From: Marmoricola sp. URHB0036
GTDB taxonomy: Bacteria; Actinomycetota; Actinomycetes; Propionibacteriales; Nocardioidaceae
Direction: 5' to 3'
DNA: 64,000 bases
NCBI RefSeq assembly: GCF_000426045.1
Contig: NZ_AUEP01000006.1
Coordinates: 213,873-277,872, forward strand
The translations under genes and the position numbers were made by a program. Positions 32,449 to 40,140 of this stretch are shown one piece after another. The number at the start of each line of letters is the position of its first letter. The stretch's first letter is position 1. Under the pieces are notes generated by a model. It was not told where the DNA came from. It was given only the letters and a program-made list of their open reading frames with translations, and ran no database searches.

Positions 32449-33039
32449 ATGCGGCTGGGCTCACCACTTCAGAAGGTCGCCATGGGCATGGTGATCGTGG
32501 TGCTCTTCGCCTACTTCCCAGCCCGCCCGTCGCCGGACTGGCAGCACTACGACGCCCTCGCCGACCCGGTGGGCTGGCTGCTCGTGGTCCTCGGGATGGT
32601 GCCCCTCGCCCGGGCCGACGACGCCTTCGCCACCAGCCGCTGGCTGGCCGTCCTGGCCGGTGCCGTCAGCATCCCGATGTGGTTCCCCCAGCTCAACCAC
32701 CGCCTCGACGCGTCGGGCGAGTGGTTCGCCTCGCTCCCGCAGATCGTGTTCTGCCTGCTGCTGTCGCGGGAGATCGGGCTGCTGGGTGCCGCGCAGACAC
32801 CACGGGACCACTACGCCGCCAAGCGGTTCGGGCTGCTGGTGTGGGGGTTCGGGCTCGTCGCCGTACTCCCCGTGGTCACTCTCGGCGGCGGCGTCGACCA
32901 GCTCGCCGGCCCGACCCAGCTGGTCTCCCTGCTGGTCAGCGTGCTGTTCATCTACTCGCTCTTCCGGGTCCACCGGCGCGAGTGGCTCGGCGGCCCGGGA
33001 CCACTGGAGATCCATCCGGCGCGGAAGGCGGCGCCGTGA
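32449..33039 (+). CDS. Integral membrane protein of unknown function
   Basis: A 196-residue protein. I use ATG 32449 (MRLGSPLQKVAMGM); ATG 32422 and TTG 32416 are in frame but would overlap the opposite start codon. Five or six hydrophobic segments lie at about 8-26, 37-52, 62-80, 84-102, 123-142 and 150-168. Conserved-looking features are PARPSPDWQHYDAL and the HRREW turn near the end. No family recognised. It is followed by a complex of inverted repeats and then the convergent rplI. Confidence 0.65.
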   Translation: MRLGSPLQKVAMGMVIVVLFAYFPARPSPDWQHYDALADPVGWLLVVLGMVPLARADDAFATSRWLAVLAGAVSIPMWFPQLNHRLDASGEWFASLPQIVFCLLLSREIGLLGAAQTPRDHYAAKRFGLLVWGFGLVAVLPVVTLGGGVDQLAGPTQLVSLLVSVLFIYSLFRVHRREWLGGPGPLEIHPARKAAP

Positions 33040-33041
33040 CG

Positions 33042-33107
33042 GTTTCACGACTCCGGTTGTGAAACTGGCGTGGTGCTCGGAAAGCTTCCCGAACACCACG
33101 CCAGTTC
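33042..33107. terminator. Double inverted repeat between convergent genes
   Basis: A small repeat GTTTCAC (33042-33048) / GTGAAAC (33059-33065) leads into a long hairpin: ACTGGCGTGGTGCTCGG (from 33064) pairs with CCGAACACCACGCCAGT (to 33105) with one wobble, across an 8-base AAAGCTTC centre. It lies between the membrane gene stop and the rplI stop. No T run; best read as a two-way terminator. Confidence 0.65.
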
Positions 33108-33124
33108 TTGTACGTCGATGCGCC

Positions 33125-33568
33125 TCAGGCGGAGACGACGTTGAGGTTGACCTGCGCCTCGACCTCGTCGTGCACCTTGACGGTGACCGTGTGCGCGCCG
33201 AGCGACTTGATCGGGTTGCCCAGCACGATGGTGCGCTTGTCGACCTCGGCGCCGGCCTCGGTGATCGCGGTCGCGATGTCGGCAGCGGTGACGGCGCCGA
33301 ACAGGCGACCGCCCTCGCCCGCACGCACCTTGACGTTGAAGGTCGAGCCCTCGAGCTTGGCCTTCACCTCGGCGGCGTGGTCGGCGTCGCGCACCGAACG
33401 GGCGTCCCGCGACTTCTTGATCGAGTCGATGGTCTTCTCGCCACCGCGGGTCCAGCGGATGCCGAAGCCACGGGGGATGAGGTAGTTGCGGCCGTAGCCG
33501 TCCTTGACCTCGACCACGTCGCCGGCGCCACCGAGCCCGGTGACCTCCTGGGTCAGGATGAGCTTCAT
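33125..33568 (-). CDS. rplI: 50S ribosomal protein bL9
   Basis: A 147-residue ribosomal protein at the normal family length. The N-terminal RNA-binding domain has [34 protein letters not shown] (the universal L9 signature), then a long central helix with [19 protein letters not shown] and the C-terminal domain with [14 protein letters not shown]. Last gene of rpsF-ssb-rpsR-rplI, starting 14 bases after rpsR. Ends before the long inverted repeat. Confidence 0.97.
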   Translation of the reverse strand: MKLILTQEVTGLGGAGDVVEVKDGYGRNYLIPRGFGIRWTRGGEKTIDSIKKSRDARSVRDADHAAEVKAKLEGSTFNVKVRAGEGGRLFGAVTAADIATAITEAGAEVDKRTIVLGNPIKSLGAHTVTVKVHDEVEAQVNLNVVSA

Positions 33569-33582
33569 CTCGTCACCCCTTC

Positions 33583-33819
33583 TCAGCGAGCCGTGGACGT
33601 GTAGGGCAGCAGGGCGACCTCACGGGCGTTCTTCACGGCCGTGGCGACGTCGCGCTGGTGCTGCACGCAGTTGCCGGTGACCCGACGCGCGCGGATCTTG
33701 CCGCGGTCGGAGATGAACTTGCGGAGCAGGTTGGTGTCCTTGTAGTCGACACCGGTCGCCTTCTCCTTGCAGAACTGGCAAACCTTCTTCTTGGGCTTGC
33801 GGATGACTGCCTTTGCCAT
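33583..33819 (-). CDS. rpsR: 30S ribosomal protein bS18 (zinc-binding, C+ form)
   Basis: A 78-residue S18 with the hallmark [22 protein letters not shown] segment. It keeps the cysteines: C14 and C17 in VCQFCKE, and the later Cys in GNCVQHQRD, which with a nearby ligand form the zinc site. This marks it as the C+ version. Many actinobacteria also carry a zinc-free copy elsewhere under Zur control; none is in this window. It works with S6 in the 30S platform and also in the leader feedback proposed upstream of rpsF. Confidence 0.96.
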   Translation of the reverse strand: MAKAVIRKPKKKVCQFCKEKATGVDYKDTNLLRKFISDRGKIRARRVTGNCVQHQRDVATAVKNAREVALLPYTSTAR

Positions 33820-33914
33820 TGTGGTGCTCTCCTCTCAGAGCCCGGCTGTCGCCGGAATGACGGGCTGAATTGGTTGGGGGGTGATGGACTGTTCAGTTGT
33901 GTGCTTGCTGTGGA

Positions 33915-34547
33915 TCAGAAGGGGGGCTCGTCGGAGCCGCCGCCGCTGGCCCACGGATCGTTCTGCTGAGCCGGCTGGCCGCCGCCCTGCGGAGCGCCAC
34001 CCTGGTTGCCGCCCCAGGAGCCGCCCTGACCGCCGCCCTGCGGCTGGCCGCCGCCGGACTGGGCGGCACCGGACTGGCCACCGCCCTGGCCGCCGCCCTG
34101 GCCGCCGCCCTGAGCCGGGCTGGAGGCCCACGGGTCGTCCCCGCCGCCACCCTGGCTGCCGTAGCCGCCGCCTCCGCCGCTGCGCTGGACGCGCGCGACC
34201 TTGGCGGTGGCGTACTTCAGGCTGGGGCCGACCTCCTCGACGTCGAGCTCGACGACGGTGCGCTTCTCACCCTCGCGGGTCTCGTAGGACCGCTGCTTGA
34301 GCCGCCCCTGGACCACGACGCGCATGCCCTTCTGGAGCGACTCGGCGACGTTCTCCGCGGCCTGCCGCCACACCGAGCAGGACAGGAACAGCGCGTCGCC
34401 GTCCTTCCACTCGTTGGACTGCTTGTCGAAGGTCCGCGGCGTCGACGCGATCCGGAAGTTGGCCACGGCCGCACCCGAGGGGGTGAAGCGGAGCTCGGGG
34501 TCGTCGACGAGGTTGCCGACGACGGTGATGACTGTCTCGCCTGCCAT
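33915..34547 (-). CDS. ssb: Single-stranded DNA-binding protein
   Basis: A 210-residue SSB. Residues 1-110 form the OB fold ([32 protein letters not shown], then [24 protein letters not shown], and [22 protein letters not shown]). A long Gly/Gln-rich disordered linker with GGGQGGGQ repeats follows (about 118-200), and the acidic tip DEPPF recruits partner proteins. Repetitive GC-rich linker DNA spans ~33950-34150. Located second in the ribosomal operon, as in other actinobacteria. Confidence 0.97.
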   Translation of the reverse strand: MAGETVITVVGNLVDDPELRFTPSGAAVANFRIASTPRTFDKQSNEWKDGDALFLSCSVWRQAAENVAESLQKGMRVVVQGRLKQRSYETREGEKRTVVELDVEEVGPSLKYATAKVARVQRSGGGGGYGSQGGGGDDPWASSPAQGGGQGGGQGGGQSGAAQSGGGQPQGGGQGGSWGGNQGGAPQGGGQPAQQNDPWASGGGSDEPPF

Positions 34548-34594
34548 GTGTGGGTCTCCCTGGTTCTGCCTGAGCTGGACGGACGCTTCTGGGG

Positions 34595-34885
34595 TCAGTG
34601 AGCGTCGGGACGGATGACCTTAGTGCGCAGCACCGACTCGTTCAGGGTGAGCTGACGGTCGAGCTCCTTGACGGTGGCAGGCTCGGCCTGCAGGTTCACG
34701 ACGGCGTAGATGCCTTCGGCGTTCTTGTCGATCTCGTAGGCGAGACGACGGCGACCCCAGACCTCGACGTTGTCGACAGTGCCTCCGTCGTTGCGTACGA
34801 CGTTGAGGTAGGCCTCGAGCGAGGGCTGAACGGTGCGCTCCTCGAGGTTGGGATCGAGGATGACCATGAGTTCATAGGTACGCAT
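34595..34885 (-). CDS. rpsF: 30S ribosomal protein bS6
   Basis: A 96-residue ribosomal protein. [23 protein letters not shown] is the universal N-terminus; a start four codons earlier (GTG 34897) overlaps the ribosome binding site, so ATG 34885 is chosen. The RNA-binding block [21 protein letters not shown] and the end [17 protein letters not shown] match the family. First gene of the operon. The leader carries a structure that masks the ribosome binding site. Confidence 0.96.
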   Translation of the reverse strand: MRTYELMVILDPNLEERTVQPSLEAYLNVVRNDGGTVDNVEVWGRRRLAYEIDKNAEGIYAVVNLQAEPATVKELDRQLTLNESVLRTKVIRPDAH

Positions 34886-34896
34886 AGCGTTCTCCA

Positions 34897-34941
34897 CCTC
34901 CTTCGGACTCAGGCGGCCACGGCGTTTCCGTGGCAGGAGGG
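34897..34941 (-). promoter_or_regulatory. Candidate S6:S18 autoregulatory leader of rpsF
   Basis: On the minus strand CCTCCT (34940-34935) can pair with the Shine-Dalgarno AGGAGG (34902-34897). Between them lies a perfect hairpin GCCACGG-AAACG-CCGTGGC (34934-34916), then a 13-nt single-stranded bulge CGCCTGAGTCCGA that contains the CCG trinucleotide. A stem with a CCG-containing bulge is the known mRNA mimic of the S6:S18 site in 16S rRNA that represses rpsF operons. Here binding would lock the ribosome binding site closed. Confidence 0.65.
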
Positions 34942-34987
34942 CTGATGCGGTGTTGCAGCTCCCATCGGGGGAGCGCGACGCGCAAGG

Positions 34988-35458
34988 CTACCAACCGGGC
35001 GGCGTCCTCGCGAAATCGTCGTCCACAAGCTCCTTCGAGGATCGACGCCGTGCGCGGACCGCGGGCACCAGCGGGATCACCGCCGCCCGCCCTGCGGCGG
35101 TGGCGGACCCCAGGAGAAGCGTGAGGAACCATCCCTCCAGTGGCCCCGAACCCCGTTCGACGACCAGCTGCTGGAACGCCAGGCCGGTCAGCAAGCCGGC
35201 CAGGCCGGCCGCGAGCACGTGCACCCACTGCGCCCGCACGCCCCGACAGGCGAGGTGGACCAGCAGCACGCCGACCGGTGCGGTCGGGAATGCGAACAAG
35301 GTCACGTAGATCGTGCCGACCAGGAGCGCGGCCAGCGCCTGGCCGAGTCCCTCGGAGAGAATGCTGGCGGCGAGGGCGAGGATCGTCAGGCCCATGCTGA
35401 CCAGCACCGCGACCACGTAGCCGTCCCACCCCGGTGTGTACGACGGGGCGCGGCTCAC
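34988..35458 (-). CDS. Four-helix membrane protein in a TetR operon
   Basis: A 156-residue integral membrane protein. The start ATG (35458) overlaps the TetR stop by 4 bases. Hydrophobic segments lie near 14-33 (VVAVLVSMGLTILALAASIL), 38-62, 78-96 and 108-132, with a basic C-terminal tail (VRARRRSSKELVDDDF). No known motif. Since its expression is coupled to the TetR repressor it is likely self-regulated with it; transport of a small molecule or membrane adaptation is possible but not shown. It is followed 102 bases later by rpsF on the same strand. Confidence 0.65.
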   Translation of the reverse strand: MSRAPSYTPGWDGYVVAVLVSMGLTILALAASILSEGLGQALAALLVGTIYVTLFAFPTAPVGVLLVHLACRGVRAQWVHVLAAGLAGLLTGLAFQQLVVERGSGPLEGWFLTLLLGSATAAGRAAVIPLVPAVRARRRSSKELVDDDFARTPPGW

Positions 35459-36117
35459 GACGGCCGCCGCTCGGGCACCACCACGTCGAGCACGGCGCCC
35501 AGCTGCTTGACCAGCGAGGACGCGCCCGGGAGACGCGCCACCCGGATCGCGCTGCCGAGCATGGCCACGGAGCGCTCGATGAGCTGGGTGGTGCGCTCCT
35601 GGGCGGGGCTGGTGTCGATCACCCAGTAGAGGGTCACGCTGAGGTGGGCCAGCCAGAGCATGTCGGGCAGGACCGGTGCCAGCTTGGGGGGTACGGCGGG
35701 CGAGGCACCCGCCACGACGTCGCGGTAGATCTGCATGGACAGCTCGCGCGCGCCGGCGGACTCCTCGCTGAACGGGCTCACCGTCGCCCCCGGGACGATC
35801 GCGGTGCCGACGAAGGCCGAGCCGAACCCGTGGTAGGGCGCCATCACCTCGATGCCGGCCCGCTCCACGGCGAGCAGCCGCTCGGTCAGGGAGCCGCCAC
35901 CGGCGAGGACCTCGGCACTGCGCTCGCGATGGGCGACCTGGATGCGGCGGTAGAACTCCTGGACGAGCTGGTCCTTGCTGGCGAACCAGTAGTACGCATT
36001 GCTCGGGGCCACCCCGGCCTCGGTCGCGATTGCGCGCATCGTCGTTCCGGCGTACCCCCGCTGCTCGAAGAGCTTGATCGCGGTGTCGAGGATGTGCTGG
36101 CGGGTGTCAACCGGCAT
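35455..36117 (-). CDS. TetR/AcrR-family transcriptional regulator
   Basis: A 220-residue repressor. The N-terminal helix-turn-helix (QHILDTAIKLFEQRGYAGTTMRAIATEAGVAPSNAYYWFASK) is classic TetR. The ligand domain from ~60 to 205 is Ala/Leu-rich with many aromatic residues and an interhelix pocket, but no ligand can be inferred. The conserved YRRIQVAHRERSAEV helix follows the DNA-binding domain. It is preceded by two perfect palindromes of the TetR type, so it very probably represses its own operon with the membrane protein downstream. Confidence 0.93.
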   Translation of the reverse strand: MPVDTRQHILDTAIKLFEQRGYAGTTMRAIATEAGVAPSNAYYWFASKDQLVQEFYRRIQVAHRERSAEVLAGGGSLTERLLAVERAGIEVMAPYHGFGSAFVGTAIVPGATVSPFSEESAGARELSMQIYRDVVAGASPAVPPKLAPVLPDMLWLAHLSVTLYWVIDTSPAQERTTQLIERSVAMLGSAIRVARLPGASSLVKQLGAVLDVVVPERRPS

Positions 36118-36127
36118 GGCGTGGTCC

Positions 36128-36163
36128 TTTGAACATGTTCAAATCCTAGTTGAACGTGTTCAA
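36128..36163. promoter_or_regulatory. Tandem TetR operators
   Basis: Two dyads with the same arms: TTTGAACATGTTCAAA (36128-36143, perfect) and TTGAACGTGTTCAA (36150-36163, perfect arms, 2-bp centre). Their centres are 21 bp apart, two helical turns, which allows two dimers on one face. They start 10 bp upstream of the TetR start codon and may also affect nfo divergent at 36232. Confidence 0.85.
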
Positions 36164-36231
36164 ATCCGCCAGTCCCGACGAGCACCCCGGGCGCGGTGCC
36201 GCTTGTCAGGGGGGCCGCCTAGTCTGGGCGC

Positions 36232-37035
36232 ATGGCCAGCAACATCGTCATCGGAGCCCACGTCGAGCAGACCGACCCCGTCGCCGAGGCGACGGCACGC
36301 GAGACCACCCTGGTGCAGTTCTTCCTGGGGGATCCGCAGGGCTACAAGGGGCCGGAGGTCCGCTACTCGGGCGGTCCCGAGGGGCTCAGGGCCGATGCCG
36401 AGAAGGCGGGGGTCGACCTCTACGTGCATGCGCCGTACATCGTCAACGTGGCGACCACCAACAACCGGATCCGCATCCCGAGCCGCAAGCTGCTCCAGCA
36501 GCACATGGACGCCGCCGCCTCGATCGGCGCCAAGGGCCTGATCGTGCACGGCGGCCACGTGAACAAGGACGACGACCCGGCGACCGGCTTCGACAACTGG
36601 CGCAAGGCGGTCGAGGCGACCGACATCAAGATCCCGCTGCTGATCGAGAACACGGCCGGTGGTGACAACGCCATGACCCGGCAACTCGACCGGATCGGCG
36701 GGGTGTGGGAGGCGATCTCCGCGGCCGAGGGCTTCGAGGACGTCGGCTTCGTGCTGGACACCTGCCACGCTTGGGCAGGTGGCATCGAGCTGGCCTCTGC
36801 GGTGGAGAAGGTGCGGTCGATCACCGGCCGCATCGACCTGGTGCACGCCAACGACAGCCGTGACGCCTTCGACTCCGGCGCCGACCGGCACGCCAACTTC
36901 GGCGCCGGGCAGCTCGACGCCGACGAGTTCGCCGGTGTCGTCCGCGACGCGGGCGCTCCGGTGGTCTGTGAGACGCCCGGCGGTGCCGAGGAGCACCGTG
37001 CCGACTTCGCGTGGCTGCGCGAGCACGGCGTCTGA
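36232..37035 (+). CDS. nfo: Deoxyribonuclease IV (AP endonuclease)
   Basis: A 267-residue endonuclease IV that cuts the backbone 5' of abasic sites in base excision repair. It has the AP2Ec TIM barrel with a trinuclear zinc site: DLYVHAPYIVNVA, LIVHGGHVN, LLIENTAGG, VLDTCHAWAGG and DLVHANDS supply the His, Glu and Asp ligands, followed by DRHANFGAGQ. No added domains. The start MASNIVIGAHV matches short actinobacterial members. The end overlaps the next gene by 25 bases. Confidence 0.93.
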   Translation: MASNIVIGAHVEQTDPVAEATARETTLVQFFLGDPQGYKGPEVRYSGGPEGLRADAEKAGVDLYVHAPYIVNVATTNNRIRIPSRKLLQQHMDAAASIGAKGLIVHGGHVNKDDDPATGFDNWRKAVEATDIKIPLLIENTAGGDNAMTRQLDRIGGVWEAISAAEGFEDVGFVLDTCHAWAGGIELASAVEKVRSITGRIDLVHANDSRDAFDSGADRHANFGAGQLDADEFAGVVRDAGAPVVCETPGGAEEHRADFAWLREHGV

Positions 37036-37853
37036 CGCTCACCCGTCGCGGCCTGCTGGCCGCGTCGGCGGGCGCGCTCGTCGCCGGTTGCGGCAGTGAG
37101 CCTCCACGTGCGACTGGGTCGAGACGCGTGCGGTACGGCGACGACCACGCCCACCAGTTCGCCGACCTGCGCCTGCCCGACGGCGACCCGCTCGGCACCC
37201 TGGTGCTGCTGCACGGTGGCTACTGGCGGCCGGGCTACGACCTGACCCAGCTCGACCCGATCGCCGAGGTGATGACGCGGGCCGGCTGGGCCACCTGGAA
37301 CGTCGAGTACCGCCCCATCGGGGACGGCAGCGCGTGGCCCGACCCGATGAGCGACGTGGCGCTGGCCGTCGACCGGCTCCACCGCGAGCGCCTCGCCTCG
37401 GGTGTGGTCCTCCTCGGCCACTCCGCCGGCGGCCACCTCGCGGTGTGGGCGGCGTCGCGCACCGGGCACACGCCCGGCGGTGCGCCCCGGGTCCGGCCGG
37501 CGGGGGTCGTCTCGTTGTCGGGCGTGCTCGACCTCACCCGCGCGGCCGACGCACCCGGCTCGAGCGTCCCGGTCGACGAGTTCGCCGGCGGGGGGCCCGA
37601 GCAGCAGCCCGCGCGCTTCGCTGTGTCCGACCCCACCCTGCTGGTCCCGGCCACCTGCCCGGTGTGGGCCGTGCACGCCGCGGACGACCAGGTCGTCCCG
37701 CTCGTCCAGGCGACGTCGTACGTCGCCCGTGCCAGGGCAGCCGGGGCTCGCGCAGAGACGGTGAGCGTGCCCGGCGACCACTTCACGCTCATCGACCCTC
37801 AGGCACCTTCGTTCCCGACCATCCAGAAGCTGGTGACCCGCGCACGCGCCTGA
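37011..37853 (+). CDS. Alpha/beta-hydrolase lipoprotein (kynurenine formamidase-like fold)
   Basis: A 280-residue esterase-fold protein starting at GTG 37011 inside the end of nfo. The N-terminus has a twin-arginine-like, lipobox-bearing signal (TLTRRGLLAASAGALVAGC). The hydrolase core follows: oxyanion motif LLHGGYWRPG near 68-77, nucleophile elbow GHSAGG near 139, Asp in HAADDQVVP near 223 and His in PGDHFTLI near 256. The HGGYW motif places it with the formamidase/carboxylesterase BD-FAE branch. Likely acts outside the cell membrane on small esters or amides; substrate unknown. Confidence 0.85.
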   Translation: MAARARRLTLTRRGLLAASAGALVAGCGSEPPRATGSRRVRYGDDHAHQFADLRLPDGDPLGTLVLLHGGYWRPGYDLTQLDPIAEVMTRAGWATWNVEYRPIGDGSAWPDPMSDVALAVDRLHRERLASGVVLLGHSAGGHLAVWAASRTGHTPGGAPRVRPAGVVSLSGVLDLTRAADAPGSSVPVDEFAGGGPEQQPARFAVSDPTLLVPATCPVWAVHAADDQVVPLVQATSYVARARAAGARAETVSVPGDHFTLIDPQAPSFPTIQKLVTRARA

Positions 37854-37887
37854 AACCCGCGGGTAGGGCTCCCGTTAGGCTCGCGAC

Positions 37888-39063
37888 GTGACCTCCCCAG
37901 TCGTCGACCCCGCTGCCGGTGCCCTCACCGTGCGCACGATCACGGCCGAGGAGCACCTCGCCTTCATCCGGTCGCTCACTGCTCGCGACGGCGGCTCGGC
38001 CAGCTTCCTGCAGACCCCGGCGTGGGCCGCGGTGAAGCCCGAGTGGACCGCCGAGTCGATCGGCTGGGTGGGCGGAGACGCGATCGTCGGCGCCGCGCTC
38101 GTGCTCTACCGCCAGCTCCCGCGGGTCAAGCGCTACCTCGCCTACCTGCCCGAGGGGCCGCTCGTCGACTGGTCCAGCGAGGACCTGCCGGCCTGGCTCG
38201 ACCCGATGGCCGCCCACCTGAAGGCCAAGGGCGCCTTCGGCATCCGCATCGGACCACCGGTGGTCACGCGTCGCTGGAGCGCCGCCCAGATCAAGGAAGG
38301 CATCGCCGACGACGACGTGCACTCCCTGACCAGCCTGCCGCCGACCGAGCGCGACCAGGTCGGCGCCGGTGTCGTCTCCCAGCTCACCGAGGCAGGGTGG
38401 AGGCCGCAGTCGGTCGCGGGCGGGTTCGCTGCCGGCCAACCGCAGTACAACTTCTGGATCCCGCTCGTGGACCCAATGGGGAACCCCCGCTCGGAGGACG
38501 ACGTCCTACGAGCCATGAACCAGCAGTGGCGTCGCAACATCAAGAAGGCCGCCAAGGCCGGCGTCGAGGTCGAGCACGGCACCCGCGCCGACCTCAAGGC
38601 CTTCCACGAGCTCTACGCCCACACCGCTACCCGCGACCACTTCACGCCGCGGCCGCTGAGCTACTTCGAGACCATGTTCGACGCCCTCGGCGCCGAGGAG
38701 CCGGACCGCATCCGCCTCTACCTCGCCCGACACGAGGGCGACCTCGTGGCGGCCACGATCTGGATCCGGGTCGGCGTACACACCTGGTACTCCTACGGCG
38801 CCTCCTCCACCGAGAAGCGCGACGTACGCGGTTCCAACGCCGTCCAGTGGCAGATGATCCGCGACTCGCTCGCGGCGGGGGCCCACGTCTACGACCTGCG
38901 CGGCATCACCGACACCCTCGACTCCGACGACAGCCACGTCGGGCTGATCCAGTTCAAGGTCGGCACCGGCGGCGAGGCCGTGGAGTACGCCGGGGAGTGG
39001 GACCTGCCCCTGAACAAGCCGATCTACAAGGCCTTCGACCTCTACATGAAGCGGCGGGGGTGA
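37888..39063 (+). CDS. femX: FemX-type peptidoglycan bridge-forming aminoacyltransferase
   Basis: A 391-residue FemABX-family enzyme that adds the first interpeptide-bridge amino acid to lipid II, using aminoacyl-tRNA. Two GNAT-like domains are visible. One holds the SASFLQTPAWAAVKPEW and LAYLPEGPLVDW blocks; the other holds the EHGTRADLKAFHELYAHTATRD segment, then WYSYGASSTEKRDVRGSNAVQW and DLRGI, and the ending FKVGTGGEAVEYAGEWDLPLN is strongly FemX-like. Actinobacteria with LL-diaminopimelate and a Gly bridge need this. It is followed 9 bases later by the racemase-like gene. Confidence 0.9.
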   Translation: MTSPVVDPAAGALTVRTITAEEHLAFIRSLTARDGGSASFLQTPAWAAVKPEWTAESIGWVGGDAIVGAALVLYRQLPRVKRYLAYLPEGPLVDWSSEDLPAWLDPMAAHLKAKGAFGIRIGPPVVTRRWSAAQIKEGIADDDVHSLTSLPPTERDQVGAGVVSQLTEAGWRPQSVAGGFAAGQPQYNFWIPLVDPMGNPRSEDDVLRAMNQQWRRNIKKAAKAGVEVEHGTRADLKAFHELYAHTATRDHFTPRPLSYFETMFDALGAEEPDRIRLYLARHEGDLVAATIWIRVGVHTWYSYGASSTEKRDVRGSNAVQWQMIRDSLAAGAHVYDLRGITDTLDSDDSHVGLIQFKVGTGGEAVEYAGEWDLPLNKPIYKAFDLYMKRRG

Positions 39064-39072
39064 CGGTGACTC

Positions 39073-40140
39073 GTGGCGCTGACCCTCCACGTCAACGGTG
39101 ATCGTTGGCGGTCCCACCTGACCGACGTCCTGGCTCGCAACCCGGGGCTGGTCCCGGTCGTCAAGGGCAACGGCTACGGCTTCGGCCTGCACCGGCTCGC
39201 CCGCAAGGCCGCGTGGCTCGGTGTGGACACCCTCGCGGTCGGCACGTACGACGAGCTCGCCCAGGTCGACCGGCGCTACGACGGATCACTGCTCGTGCTC
39301 ACGCCGTGGCGGCCGTTCGCCGGTGCGCCCGCCGATCCACGGGTGATCCACACCGTCGGCCGACTCGAGGACCTCGAGGCGCTCTCCGAGCAGGGCCGGT
39401 CGACCGGACAGCGTCCTCGCGTCGTCCTGGAGCGGATGACGTCGATGCTGCGGCACGGTTTCAGCGCCAAGGGCCTGCGCGAGGCCGGCCGCGCGACGGC
39501 CGACGGCCACGGCGTCGAGGTGGAGGGGGTGGCCCTGCACCTGCCGTTGGCCAAGATCTCCCACCTCAGCGAGGTGGACCGACTGATGACTGACGTCGTG
39601 GCGGCCGGCCTCGACAAGCGCGGCGAGGCCAGCCGCACCATCTGGGTCTCGCACCTGACCGACGCCGAGCTGGCCACCCTGGCGGCCCGCTACCCCGACT
39701 TCACCTTTCGCCCGCGCATCGGCACCTCCCTGTGGCTCGGCGACCGGGGGGCGCTGTCCGTCCGCTCGACCGTGCTCGACTCCCACCCGGTCGAGCGCGG
39801 CGACACCTACGGCTACCGCGGCCGGTCGGCCCCGCGGGCCGGCACCATCCTCGTGGTGTCGGGTGGCACCTCCCACGGCATCGGGCTCGAGGCTCCGACG
39901 GGTGACGCGACCCTGAAGGCCCGGGCCGCCTCCATCGCGCGCGGTGGCCTCGACGCGGCGGGATTCGTGCGGTCGCCGTACACCGTGGGTGGCAAGCAGC
40001 GGCTGTTCGCCGAGCCACCGCACATGCAGGCCTCGATGCTGTTCATCCCGGCCGGGTCCGCCGTACCGGCGGTCGGCGACGAGGTCGAGTGCCGCGTGCG
40101 GTTCACCGCAACGACCTTCGACGCCGTCGAGCTCAGCTGA
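39073..40140 (+). CDS. Alanine racemase-like PLP enzyme
   Basis: A 355-residue fold-type III PLP protein. The PLP Lys is in VVKGNGYGFG (~31), and the barrel carries typical strands such as RVVLERMTSMLRHGFS and EVEGVALHLP. A Tyr candidate lies in DTYGYRGRSAPR at the C-terminal domain. The usual Alr motif with VGRVCMD is not evident, so it is a divergent racemase or an amino-acid-binding homologue. Being immediately downstream of femX, it probably supplies or edits a D-amino acid for the wall. It begins at GTG 39073, and its 3' end overlaps the GT87 gene by 8 bases. Confidence 0.8.
   Translation: MALTLHVNGDRWRSHLTDVLARNPGLVPVVKGNGYGFGLHRLARKAAWLGVDTLAVGTYDELAQVDRRYDGSLLVLTPWRPFAGAPADPRVIHTVGRLEDLEALSEQGRSTGQRPRVVLERMTSMLRHGFSAKGLREAGRATADGHGVEVEGVALHLPLAKISHLSEVDRLMTDVVAAGLDKRGEASRTIWVSHLTDAELATLAARYPDFTFRPRIGTSLWLGDRGALSVRSTVLDSHPVERGDTYGYRGRSAPRAGTILVVSGGTSHGIGLEAPTGDATLKARAASIARGGLDAAGFVRSPYTVGGKQRLFAEPPHMQASMLFIPAGSAVPAVGDEVECRVRFTATTFDAVELS

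Noticed and set aside
33950..34150. GC-rich repetitive stretch resembling a satellite
   Set aside because: It is the Gly/Gln linker of SSB in coding sequence.
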